Source: Platanthera guangdongensis (Eukaryota; Streptophyta; Magnoliopsida; Asparagales; Orchidaceae). Taken from it: a stretch of 64,000 nucleotides of DNA. Positions 53,424-64,000 of this stretch are shown one piece after another (within the stretch, counting starts at the first letter, position 1; the number at the start of each line of letters is the position of its first letter). The position numbers were made by a program, and so were the translations under genes. The notes below the pieces were generated by a model. The model worked only from the letters and a program-made list of their open reading frames with translations. It was not told the origin of the DNA and made no database searches. The stretch lies in contig CM077166.1 in assembly GCA_039583875.1 (NCBI GenBank), positions 86,736,564-86,800,563 on the forward strand, read 5' to 3'.

Positions 53424-56400
53424 TTAGGTTAACTCTTCTCCATCAATCATTCCCAGGTTATTTATAAAGAATAGATGGGTTTTCTTATCCAATGGCTTGG
53501 TGAAAATATCTGCTCTCTGTAGATCAGTAGGAATGTGGATCAAGTTAATTTTCTTTTTGTCCACATTATCTCTAATGAAATGATGTCTTATTTCAATATG
53601 TTTAGTCCTAGAATGATGAACTGGATTCTGTGCTATAGCAATAGCACTAGTATTATCACAAAATAAAGTTGAATTATTTAAGTTGACACCATAATCTAAG
53701 AGTTGGTTTTGTATCCATAGCATTTGTGAACAGCAACTACAAGCAGCCATGTATTATACTTCTGCAGTTGATGTAGGCGCATATGTCTGCTTTTTACAAA
53801 ACCAGGAGACAAGTCTCACACCAAGGAACTGGCATGTTCCAGAGGTACTTTTCCTGTCCACTCTACATCCAGCATAGTCATCATCTGAGTATCCAGTTAA
53901 CTCAAACTCTGACTCTACAAGATACCAGAGTCCTAGATTAGGGCAACTCTTTATATATCTCAAAATTCTTTTTAGGAAAATAAGGTGAGATTCTTTAGGG
54001 TTCACTTGGAACCTAGCACAGAGGCATGTGGCAAACATTATATCAGGTTTGCTAGTTGTTACGTATAATAGGGATCCAACAATTGCCCTATAATTTTTCT
54101 GATCCACTGGTTTCCCTACTGCATCAGAATCCACAACAGCATTTGTAGCCATAGGGGTTTTCATCCCTGAAACATCACTCATCCCAAACTTTTTGATAAG
54201 CTCTTTAGCATACTTAGCTTGGGAGAGGAAGATACCATCTGGGAGCTGCTTCACTTGGAGACCAAGGAAGTAGTAAAGCTCACCCATGCTACTCATCTCA
54301 AATTTAGAATGCATTTGGTCAGCAAACCTCTTGCATAATTTGGGATCAGTAGACACAAAAATAATGTCATCCACATATATTTGTACTAAAAATATTTGGT
54401 CCTTATGATGTCTAGTGAAAAGTGTTTTATCTATGGTTCCTCTTGTAAATTCATGCTCGAAAAGAAAGCTTGCTAGGGTCTCATACCAAGCTCTTGGAGC
54501 TTGCTTTAAACCATAGAGAGCTTTATGAAATTTAAAAACAAAAGAGGATTCAGTTGGAGAGATAAAACCTGGAGGTTGTTCTACATAAACCTCTTCTTGA
54601 AGCACTCCATTTAGAAATGCACTTTTGATATCCATCTGGTAGACCTTGAATCTCTTGTAAGCTGCATAGGCAAGGAATATCCTAATGGCCTCTAACCTTG
54701 CAACAGGGGCAAAGGATTGGTCATATTCTATTCCTTCCTCTTGTCTGTAGCCTTGAGCAACAAGCCTAGTCTTGTTCCTCACTATGTTGCCTTGAGTATC
54801 CAACTTGTTCCTGTAGACCCATTTAGTTCCAATAACTGGGTAGTTATGGAGTCTTGGAACCAAATCCCAAACTCTACATCTCTCAAACTAATTGAGTTCC
54901 TCTTGCATTGCAATGATCCAGTGGGGATCTTGCACTGCCTCATGAATGGTGAGAGGTTCAATTTGAGAGAGAAAACAGGCATGCATCAAGTCCTGGTTGA
55001 GTTGATGTCTTGTCTGTACACCTACTGAGATGTTTCCAATCACTTGAGATCTGGGGTGATCTCTAAGTGTGACAAGATCAGTTGGTGGAGTTGGTTGAGC
55101 AACAGCTTCAGTATTTAATTCCTCTTGTGGAATGATACTAACTGTTGGGGGAAGTTCAGCAACTTTCTCTTGACTTTCCTCATCACTATCTTCAGCATCC
55201 TGTGGACTGGGATGGTTTGAAACCTCTTGGGTAAGGTTCAGTCCATCCATACACTCACACAGTGGTGGAACCTGCAAAGAGCTTATGGTAGAAATTTCTT
55301 TCTCCTTGTATGACATGTTAGTCTCATCAAAAGATACATGAATAGATTCTTCAATTTTAAGAGTTTATTTATTATACACCCTATAAGATTTACTGATCAT
55401 GGAGTATCCCAGAAACACTCCTTCATCAACTTTAGCTTGAAATTTTGCTAAGTATTTCTTGTCATTATTGTGAATGTAGCAAATACAACCAAAGATTTTA
55501 AAATAATCTACTTTAGGTTTCTTCCCTTTGAGTAATTCATAGGGAGTCTTGCCCTTCAGTTTATGTATTAAACTTCTATTCAACACATAGTTGGAGATAT
55601 TCACTGTCTCTGCCCAAAAGGATAGAGGAAGGTGAGCATCTAACAACAATGTAGTGGCAGATTCAATAAGGGTTCTATTTTTCCTTTCAGCTACCCCATT
55701 TTGTTAAGAAGTTCTAGAAGCTGAGAAAGTATGTCTGATCCCTTCACTTTGACAGAACTGTTGCATAAGAAGAGAATCAAACTCTGTCCCATGATCACTT
55801 CGGATCAGGGCAATGTGAGTGTTGAACTCAATCTGTATGCATTTGAGAAACTCTGTCAAACACTTAAAGTTATCAGACTTCTTACTCAGAAAGAACACAC
55901 ATGTGAATCTAGAGAAGTCATCTACAACTACTAAAGTATAAGATTTCCCTCCTAAGCTTTGTACTGTAATGGGTCCAAGAAGATCTATGTGTAACAGATA
56001 CAAAATCCTAGGTGAATCACTCTTATTAAGTGACTTGAAACCATTTTTGGATTGCTTGCCTAATTGACAAGCCCTGCAAAGTCCTTCCTTCTTGTAGGGG
56101 CCAGAAGGTAGTCCTCTAACAAGGTTGTCCTTGGATAGCCTAGTAATGGTTCTAAGGTTTATATGCCCTACTCTCTTATGCCATAATTCAATAGGTCTAC
56201 AAATAGAATTAAACAAGCACATATCTACCTTAGTTGAAAGAAAATCTACAAGATAGATGTTACTTTTCCTTTTACCTGTCAACACAGTCGTGTTGTCCTC
56301 TGATTTGATCTTGCATAAGGATTTGATGAAAGTCACTTGGTAGCCTTCATCACACAGTTGACTGATACTGATCAAGTTATGCCTCAGTCCTTCCACATAG

Positions 56401-56597
56401 GCTACTTTCTTTAATGTAATTGCGCCAATCTGGAATACACCATATCCTTTTGTTAGTCCAAAGTTTGAATCACCAAAAATTACTTTGGGTCCAAGCTTGG
56501 CTTTGAAGGATGTGAAGTTGTCCTTGTTTCCTGTAAGGTGCTTTGAGCACCCACTATCCAGATACAATTGCTGGTTTGATGTTGGATAGGTCTTCAC
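53424..56597 (-). pseudogene. pol of Sirevirus C
   Basis: Protease LDSGCSKHLTG (about 56540), pre-integrase LWHKRVGH ... CRACQLGK, integrase IDLLGP / RSDHGTEF / VAERKNRT, RT with [40 protein letters not shown] and QIYVDDIIF (about 54380), RNase [20 protein letters not shown] ... LFCDNTSAIAIAQNP, stop 53424-53426. In-frame stops near 55704, 55365, 54888 and 53751, each a single change from Gln or another sense codon by comparison with A. The RT block 54863-53754 is otherwise open for 369 codons. Confidence 0.9.
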
Positions 56598-56637
56598 CTG
56601 CACATAAAGCAATTTACTTGTATTTGACCCAGTTTAC
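56598..56637 (-). other. Candidate 40-nt GT-AG segment joining gag to pol (C)
   Basis: Minus strand CCCAAG|GTAAACTGG ... CTTTATGTGCAG|GTGAAG. Same length, ends and phase as 5238-5277 in A. In the unspliced reading gag stops at TAA/TAG inside it and pol is in the +1 frame. Confidence 0.35.
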
Positions 56638-58630
56638 CTTGGGCCTAGGTTGATAACCTTTGAATTTAGAAATAAAAGACATCTCTGGTTGAGACTTATA
56701 GCCTTCAGGATGATATCTCCTAGGAGGTATTATCCATTCAGTATAGGGGTTAAACCATTGAGATATAGAACCTCTAGGATTGAACTTTGATTTGCCTCTG
56801 AAAGAGTTTTCAAAACTTTGAGCTCTGTTCGACGATCTCTGAGCTGAGTTCGACGATCTTGGGTCAGATCGTCGAGCTCCGTTCGAAGATCGACTGTGCC
56901 AGAGTTCAGGGTTCAGAGTTCGTCGACCTGAGTTCGACGATTTGGCCTGAGATCGTTGAGCTCCATTCGGCGATCGTCGAGCTCCGTACGACGAATTCTG
57001 TTGAACTTTGGTTTTCTTAGGTAGATCAGAATTCTTCCTAGCTACCTCTACAACTCCCTTACCTTTATCAGAGATAAACTTAATTGGGGTTGTTAATACT
57101 ATAGGTTTTCTAGATGAAGCAGCCAAGCCCAGTGTACTATTGAATCTTAAGTTCACTATGCTTGTGATGTCCATTAGTTTGATACTTCTTCCATTAAGGG
57201 ATCCATCAAACTTCTTGTCCTTTGATAGTTCACTTTTCAGTGAGGATATCTGCTCCCTATATCATTCCAACTCCTCAGAGAGTTTGAGGCTATCTGATTT
57301 TAAGGTGCTTTGTTCAGATAGTTGATTTCTGAGAGAAATAATTTCTTTTTCAGATTTCAATAGATCTAAACAAAGTGCCTTAAACTCACATTTAAAGTCC
57401 TCTGAATTGAAATCAAATGAGTCTATTACCTGGTCCTCTTCAGATTGAGTTTCTGATTAAGATTCTGACTCTTCTGCATTAGAATTTTGTTGAGAGGCAT
57501 TGATAGCCATCATGCAGAATTATTTTTCTTCAGCATCATCTTCATCATCACTAGAGTTGGATGAAGCTTCAGATTCTTCTTCTGTCTCACTCCAAGTTTC
57601 AGCTACATACCCCTTCCTGGTGTGTTTGTTCTTGTTGGAGGAGGGTTTGTCATTGCTGTTCTTCTTGAAGTCTTTGTCTTTTCTTCTTTCTTTCCTGTCC
57701 TTTCTATCCTTATAATGATTTTCTGGACAGTCAGACACCATGTGGCCTGTTTTACTACATCCAAAACAAATAATCTCTTTATTACTTGATTTGTCATACC
57801 TTGGCTTGTCATGCCCTCTGGCAGACGTTTTTCTGAAATCTTTCCTGGCCATTTTGTAAAATCTTTTGGCAAGTAGGCTTAGCAGCTCTACATTGCCTGT
57901 GACTTTGTATTCAGGCTGATCTTCAATGGCTTTGAAAGCTATTGATTTTTTCTTTTCTGGCTACTGGTGAAACAGCCTTCTGCTCTTCTTCTCTATTCTT
58001 CATGAGCAGCTCATAAGACTTGAGCTTGCCCAAGAGAGCTTCAGTTGTGATCTCATTTAGGCTTCTGGCATCCTTGATTGGCCATATCCTTGAGTCCCAA
58101 GTGCTTGGGAAGCACATTAGGATTTTACCATTGAGCTCATTCAATGAGATCTCCTTGTCCAAAGTCTTCAGTTCATTGACTATAAGACTGAGTCTATTAT
58201 ACATATCTGCTACTGACTCAGCTTCTCCTTTCTTGAAGTTCTCATATTGGGTTATGAGATAGGATCTTCTGTCTTTTCTCTCATCAGCAGATCCTGAGAC
58301 TATCTCTGATAGCTTGTCCCAGATGTCCTTTGCTGAGTTGCATTCAGCTATCTTTTGGAATATTTCATCAGACATAGTGTAGGCTAGAATTTTCATAGCC
58401 TTTTCATCAGCCAATTTCCATTTCTTGATTTCTGCATCTGTTCCTGAAGGAGGAGGAACAGCACTTGTACTTGTATTTTTTGGAGGTCTTGGACACACTG
58501 TCAAAACAGAATTGAAAATGTCTTCATCAATAGAGTTCATGTACAGTCTAATCCTTGCCTTCCAAAGTACAAACTTAGATAGATTGCACACTGGAGGTCT
58601 GGTGCTAGCATAATCTTTGTTTTGGGCCAT
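56638..58630 (-). pseudogene. gag of Sirevirus C
   Basis: ATG at 58630 (MAQNKDYASTRPPVCNLSKFVLWKARIRLYM). The copia gag domain includes EEIFQKIAEC-like and WDKLSEIVSG segments and KILMCFPSTWDSRIWPIKDA. A frameshift near 57925 follows. Then CCHC CFGCSKTGHMVSDC (about 57730-57770), Lys-rich and acidic parts, stops near 57518, 57458 and 57260, a coiled coil, and the SSNGARRS repeats from TCGACGA palindromes (56820-57000). It ends with PYTEWIIPPRRYHPEG and the candidate splice donor. More complete than A's gag. Confidence 0.85.
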
Positions 58631-58743
58631 GTTCTGTGAAGAGATAAATCTAACAACAAACTTAAACAAGCAGATCTAACTAGAGGGATCTTTGGGTTCA
58701 GGTGTTAGCCTGTGAAACCACTGAGGTGTGGTATTTTAACCAA

Positions 58744-58761
58744 CCTCCCTCTGATACCAAT
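58744..58761 (-). promoter_or_regulatory. Primer binding site of Sirevirus C
   Basis: Minus strand ATTGGTATCAGAGGGAGG directly after the 5' LTR; TGGTATCAGAG matches the initiator-Met tRNA complement. Confidence 0.75.
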
Positions 58762-60747
58762 TGAAAGTGCAGGTTAGATCTGATATACTCTAGAGGGGGG
58801 GTGAATAGAGTATGGCGCTTGCTAAAAACTTTTTACAACTCTTGTTGTATTCCTAAGTGAACAGGGAAGCAAATAACATAAAGTAAACACAGCAACAAGC
58901 TAAACACAGAGCAATCACAAATCACAGCCAGAAAACAAAAGAAAATAAGCAACCAGAAGACACAAGGAGCTATAGTGGCTCCCCAACCAATCTGGGTACA
59001 TCCACTCTTCTACCACCCTAGGTAGGAATCCACTGCAGGATGAGTTGATCAGGTGTCCTGGGCACCAATGGGTTTTGATCAGGTCCCCAAAAACCAAACC
59101 TTCAAGTCTTTTGGAAGGAGACTTGCAACCAGAATAATTTTGAAGGGATTTAAAACCCTGTACAGGAATTAGAGAGAGAGGGTGATAGTGTTTTCTCTGT
59201 CAACAGTCAGAGAGAAGACTTGTGGATTGATGTAGCAGCCCTTTCTCCCCCTGAGATCTTGAATTGGTCAGGAATGCTGGAGCACTGCTTCAGGGTGATA
59301 GGCCTTCAATGACCTAGAATGCCTGAACCAGAACTGCTTCAGGAACTTCTTTGACAGATTGATTGAATGTTGTCCTTTGAAGTTATCCTGTAAATAGAGA
59401 GAAGAAGACCCTTGATTGAATTTAGTTGTTCTTCTTCTTCTCCAAAAGTCCTCTGGTCAAGGCTGATTGCAGTCAAGAACTTTAGCTTTTCGAAAGTTTG
59501 TTCTTCTGCAACTTTTGTGTATTTTCTGTACTGTAATTCTTGAACTCTGCTTGATTCTATTCTCCTGCTGTGTCTCTGTGTATCCCTCTCTTCCTAACTG
59601 AGGAATATTCAAACTTTTTGAATGTCGAGCAGTAATTACAGTCGGCCCTGGAAAGAATCATCAATCAATGACTTTCCTAACTGTGCCATGGAAAAACGAC
59701 ATGTAATCGTCCATAGTTAATGCGCGTTCTAACGGTAAAATTCCGAGAAGATCTGGCATTAAATATTCAGGAATCAGCGCCAAGAAACGGGACGGGAAAC
59801 TTGAAGAAAACCTAATCTAGATTCGTCGAACAAAGAACACAATTCGCCGAGCTGAACTTGTGTTCGTCGAGCTGAGCTTGAGTTCCTCGAGCTAAGATTG
59901 AGTTCGTCGAGCTGAGCTTGATAGAGTTCGTCGACCAGACAATCTTCATTCATCTAACAGACATTCTTCATTCGTCGAGCTGAGAATCAAAATCGTCGAC
60001 CTGAGAAAAGTTCTGGACTTAGACAAAATATCCTGCATCTGCCGAAATGCTGTGTCGACATAAATTGGTGTCGACAGATTGATCTTGGTGTCGACACAAA
60101 TCCTCTGGTGTCGACATAATTTGGTGTCGACTGAAGTCCTGGTGTCGACATAAGTTAGTGTCAACTGAAATCCTAGTGTCGACACAAGTTGGTGTCGACT
60201 GAAATCCTAGTGTCGACAAAAACTGTCTGGTGTCGACACAAACCCTAAGTGTCGACACAAATTCTCTGAGTCCAGAAATCGTCGAGTAGAGAATAGCATT
60301 CGTCGACCTGAGGAGCTGACTTCGTCGACCTGAGAAGCTGTGAACTTGAGCTCAAAGTTCGTCGAGCTCAGAATATAATACGTCGACCGAAGCATGAAGC
60401 TGGACTTAGAAAAATTTGAAGTCCTTCTGACTTTGGCTTGATGTAGAAACTGAATTTTCGTCGAACAGAGAACATAGATCATCGAGCTCAGCACTAAGAA
60501 TCGTCTTACGATCGTCGAGTGCAAAACTCCTTTCGTCGAGCTGAGTTCGACGAACGTCGAACTCATTTTACTTAGCCTTTTAAACTTGTGAGTCTAGAGT
60601 TTCTGAGGGTCTTGATGAAAGCTGGTCCATGTGGAGTTGAGCCGAAGGAATTAACCTAGACTCTAGGACACAAAATGTCTCTGGCTATACATGATGGGTC
60701 ACATCCTAAGTTAGTGAACCTAGCCCAAATCAACTAGGGATCCAACA
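58762..60747 (-). repeat. 5' LTR of Sirevirus C
   Basis: 1986 bp; on + starts TGAAAGTGC with a G-run (58793-58801) and ends GGGATCCAACA; in element orientation TGTTGGATCCC...GCACTTTCA. It contains GTGTCGACAC motifs (60050-60265) and CGTCGAGCTC/TCGACGA motifs (59825-60570) in its upstream part. Confidence 0.85.
59825..60570 (-). repeat. Mixed palindrome array in C LTR
   Basis: Two word families side by side: TCGTCGAGCTGAG/TCGACGAA (59825-60005 and 60285-60570) and GTGTCGACA(C/T) (60052-60262, about 12 copies or variants). This LTR therefore combines the motif of D with that of A. Confidence 0.85.
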
Positions 60748-62805
60748 CACGCCTGTGTCTGTGGCCGTGTTCTTCAAGCTGCACAAAATCGAGATCAACC
60801 CGAGAGGGATACGGACAGTGACATGCCCGTGTCACAGGCTGTGTACCCTAAGACACAGTCGTGTCCTTCTAGTGTTCACCAGGCCTCAATGCCCTGGGCA
60901 CATCCCGAAAAGGACACGACCTATGACATGCCCGTGTCCCAGGCCGTGTGCCCATACATGGCACTAGACACGCCACAGCTCCACTCCGTCGAGCTTAAAT
61001 TTGTCGACCCGAGAGGACATGCCCTGTGACACGCCCGTGTCATAGGCCGTGTACTCTACACTCGACAATCGTCGACCGAATTTTGTCGACCACTCGTCGA
61101 CTGCTCACCCAAGAAGGACACGCCCTAGGACACGCCTGTGTCCCATGCCCCGTCACCCAATTTTGCCAAATTCTGGGATTTGGGGTGTTGCATAAACACA
61201 GCACGACGGTGGTGAGTGAGTTCAGCTCAATCAATGTTGTGGATGCTTTTACTTAATCTTGCCGAAAAAAGTGTGGCATTGAGTGTGTTAAGCTCATTCA
61301 ACTCTATCAACGATTTTACACTTAGACTCCGAGATTCCTGATGGCGTCGAGTGTAAACGGCACATTCAATGTCGCATTGAGTGTATGCAACACACTCAAC
61401 TCCTTATGACTTAGAATCAAATACTGATGGCATTGAGTGTAAGAAGCCCACTCAATGCCGCGTTAAGTGCACTCAGGGCACTCAACGCTTTATGACTTAG
61501 CATCAAATACTGATGGCGTTGAGTGTATGCAGCACACTCAATGCCGCGTTGAGTGCACTCAATGCTTTTAAACTTAGCGTCACAGACCTAACAATAAGGC
61601 GTTGAGTGTATTCATCACACTCAACGCCTCATTGAGTGCACTCAACGCACTCAATGCTTTTGGACTTGGGCTTGAAACTGGATTCAGTGCTATGGCTACA
61701 CAGAACTCCTAAGGGCTAAACTCAACGCATAAGGGTTATACTCGACGAATCTTGCTCCGTTCGACGAAATGGCCTCGCTCGATGAATTCCGTTTGACGAA
61801 ATGGCTCAGCTCGACGAAATCCGTTCGACGAAATTCCTCTATTCGTTGAACTCTGTTCGACAAAATTCCACTCTTCGCAAACTCCGTCCGACTAATTAGC
61901 TTCAGTTCGACGAACGCTGACCACTCCAAACTGACAACTACTCTAAGAAACTAATACATTGAATGATATACAGGAAGAACAATATGGAATATATAGAGAA
62001 AGAACAGTATGGAAAAATATAGAGGAAAAGTCAAGCTGGGCAAGGGGAAGAAGTCACCCTTGCCTCAAATCGCCAATCCAGCCACATAAACACTCCTGAA
62101 ATTTCCAAAGAAACTCCTCCTGAAATCTTTCACGACAAAAAGGGGTCAAAACAGCATACCTAGACCTCTAAAAAAATCCAAGAAACTAGAAAAGCTTACC
62201 GTAGAAATGTGGATCTAGGCAAGATCTTCCCGGATCCACTCTCCAAAGAAGAAATCGAGTACCATAACTCCAGAAATCGGCAGCCAAAAGCTTAAGGAAG
62301 TCTGTCACTCTCGTTCTTCTGCAACAAGCTGAAGATTTCACGAGGTAGACGAGTGAATGGGTTTTAAGCGATGGGTTTCTATTTATACTACTTTATTCGA
62401 TTATTTTAATATAGAATATCTTAATTTGTTAATTAAAACGTCAAAACAACCCGAAAACCAAACTTACCCGAATTTTTATGAAAATCACACCGTAGCTAAA
62501 TACAGATGCTACGAACCCAACGACGCAAACGAAATTAAGATTCGATGAACCAAACTAGGGTAAACATCTCCGGAAGTCAAAACACAAGCATTCCCAAAGA
62601 TGCCCCAATGAGTCACCAAAATAGAATCGACTCTCTAGGAAATCTTGCAAACAGGCTAAGCCAAGCCACACACACAGAAAACCTAAGAGCTAAAACCATG
62701 CTCTGACAATGGCAAATGCCGAAAACGCATCAACGTAATGCCCTGACGTCATAAACACGCCAGATAATGAATTGAACCTAATATCGTAAAATCAGGGGCG
62801 TTACA
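60748..62805 (-). repeat. Truncated gypsy LTR fragment
   Basis: Right end GGGGCGTTACA (minus start TGTAACGCCCC) is typical of Tekay-like LTRs. TATAAATAG on minus at about 62387-62395. Left part (60748-61190) is rich in GACACGCCCGTGTC and GTCGACC words. 61262-61680 is a tandem repeat of about 75-90 bp with TTGAGTG/CACTCAA pairs. 61735-61920 has CTCGACGAA/TTCGACGAA. Cut on the left by element C. The short open frames inside are repeat artefacts. Confidence 0.65.
61262..61680 (-). repeat. Tandem repeat with GTTGAGTG/CACTCAAC pairs
   Basis: Four to five units, each opening with TGACTTAG..TC and containing GCGTTGAGTG(T/C)A facing CACTCAA(C/T)GC. A third palindrome family in this cluster. Confidence 0.8.
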
Positions 62806-63480
62806 CATAATATTATTATAACACCACATACCACACATATGTCGGTATGACTCCTTACGAAGCCTTGAACAACCGACCACCAACTACACTTGTTCATCAC
62901 TATAGGAGCCCCAGCACTTTACAAGCTATCCAGGCCGATACACATGATAGAAATAAGATAATAAAATAACTGAAAGAAAATTTACTATGTGCACATCACC
63001 ATATCAAACAGATTGCGGATCTCTCTAGGAGACATGTTGAATTTGAGGTGGGAAATCTGGTACTTCGTAAGCTCTAACTATACAAGTAGCTCACCCTCCA
63101 TCAAACACAGATCACATGGTTTAATCTTAAGTATTATGGACTATATCTCATTATTAAAAAAATAATCCAGTGGATTAATATAAACTACAACTACCAGATA
63201 CCTATAAATTATACTAAGTTTTCCACATATCTCTTTCAAAATAATATTTCCTCTACTACGAAAGCGGTACACCATATTCCACCACCTGAACAGAACAATC
63301 AGCATGTCCAGGAGATTTTGGCAATAGATGATGAATTGGTGATTTGGGTAAACCACCGCCGCATTCATCAAGCATTAATCCAGTGGAAGGGCTTAGATCC
63401 TGAAGAAATCTCTTGGGAAAGTATAACTACTCTACCATCTCAGGTACGCGCACAACTTTGTATTCATCCCCAATATAATA
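62806..63480 (+). pseudogene. Reina-like chromovirus integrase end and chromodomain, decayed
   Basis: Reads GMTPYEALNNRPP, then a K/R-rich stretch ending RRHVEFEVGNLVLRKL (integrase C-terminus), stops and frameshifts at about 63080-63240, then VHHIPPPEQN and a chromodomain-like QALIQWKGLDPEEISWES (about 63375-63425). The combination is that of a small-LTR chromovirus such as Reina. It starts right at the end of the gypsy LTR fragment. Confidence 0.7.
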
Positions 63481-64000
63481 CAACTTATTTGTCGTACTAT
63501 GAACCAAAAACAATGGAAAATGAACAACAAAAGAAAAGCGGAGATAGGAACACCTGGAAAACAATAGTTGTATTGGGAACAAGGAAAGCAGACTCCTCTT
63601 CGGAAGGAGCAGCGCCAGTGGTCATTTGGCCAACGAGAACTCCTTCCAGTACGATGTTAACCAAAGTACCACGACATTCCTTGACGTTGAGATGGTGTCT
63701 GACCATCTCGGTACCATGGTGGCGTTACATTCCTCGTCGGTGACACAGTCGCCGCTGCATTCCATGATGTTTTTCTTCTCCACGTTAAAATTTCTCAAGA
63801 AGACTTGGAGATAGCTCTGATAACAAGTAAAAACTTTCAGAGCTATCAAGATGACCACTTAATCAAGAGAAAAGCGAGAACCAGGCATAGAAACACTCCA
63901 ACCATAAAGTGAGCTTAATAAACCAGAGACAACAGAAGGCAACAACAATTCTTGTATAATCAACAATCTTCACACAAGGCATGACATACATGATGAGACA
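63481..64000 (-). other. Possible 5' part of another retrotransposon
   Basis: On minus at about 63812-63828 stands TTGTTATCAGAGCTATC, close to a Met-type primer site, followed by a short frame with ATG at about 63765 (MECSGDCVTDEE...). If real, 63829-64000 would be its LTR. The + frame from the chromodomain also runs to 63743 without known similarity. I cannot decide between them. Confidence 0.3.

Larger units (their letters stand above)
46442..60747 (-). mobile_element. Sirevirus-type copia element C, with a solo-LTR insertion
   Basis: Minus-strand order: 5' LTR (58762-60747), PBS, gag (58630-56638), pol (56597-53424), spacer, ORF3 (53023-47187, split), polypurine tract, truncated 3' LTR (46442-47005). 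About 11.25 kb without the inserted solo LTR. Same family as A, opposite strand. Stops and frameshifts in all ORFs. The 3' LTR lost its outer two thirds, so no flanking duplication can be checked. Confidence 0.88.

Noticed and set aside
60755..61256. Three overlapping + frames (RPMTCPCPRPC...)
   Set aside because: Translations of GACACGCCCGTGTC repeats in a gypsy LTR fragment.
1..64000. A host protein-coding gene, tRNA or rRNA
   Set aside because: Every recognisable coding stretch belongs to a retrotransposon, and I found no tRNA cloverleaf or rRNA core sequence; primer sites only match the tRNA 3' end.

Overview
This window is an angiosperm genomic segment made almost entirely of LTR retrotransposons nested in one another. 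The lineages present are Ty1/copia Sirevirus-type, a second copia type, Ty3/gypsy Tekay/Del-type chromovirus and a Reina-like chromovirus. I see no convincing host gene, rRNA, tRNA or CRISPR array. The species cannot be named from the sequence; the composition suggests repeat-rich, probably heterochromatic DNA of a plant with a large genome.

Layout. 1-3140: tail of a Sirevirus 'D' (ORF3 C-terminus, polypurine tract, 3' LTR with about two dozen GTGTCGACAC palindromes). 3141-3727: unidentified LTR-like fragment. 3728-46441: Sirevirus 'A' on the + strand (gag, pol, ORF3, 3' LTR), about 9.8 kb of element spread over 42.7 kb by insertions. Its RT is split by copia 'B' (7063-24122, minus strand, TSD ATCAA), and B's RT is split by a nearly intact Tekay-type gypsy element (8057-19861, minus strand, TSD TAAGC, two 3455-bp LTRs with about 21 differences). 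A's ORF3 start codon is hit by 'E' (26001-41882, minus strand), a tandem LTR-internal-LTR-internal-LTR array of a pol-less Sirevirus. 46442-60747: Sirevirus 'C' on the minus strand, its 3' LTR fused head-on to A's truncated 3' LTR, and its ORF3 split by a 3049-bp solo LTR (48557-51605, TSD CGCAG). 60748-62805: truncated gypsy LTR. 62806-about 63480: decayed Reina-like integrase C-terminus plus chromodomain. The last 500 bp may hold the start of another element on the minus strand.

How the parts work. Gag forms the particle; protease, integrase, RT and RNase H copy and insert the element; ORF3 is the extra Sirevirus-type protein of unknown (formerly 'env-like') function. Element E has kept gag and ORF3 but lost all of pol, so it would depend on proteins from autonomous relatives such as A or C.

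Main points for follow-up: (1) the Tekay element appears to start Gag inside its LTR and to use two introns, one of them joining gag to pol in frame; (2) in A, C and E the ORF3 ATG lies 6-7 nt after a strong 3' splice-site match, suggesting a spliced ORF3 mRNA; (3) unrelated copia and gypsy LTRs share the same palindromic words (GTGTCGACAC, CGTCGAGCTC...TCGACG), generally arrayed upstream of the TATA box; (4) the solo LTR carries hairpins with compensatory stem changes in its transcribed part; (5) the tandem E array.
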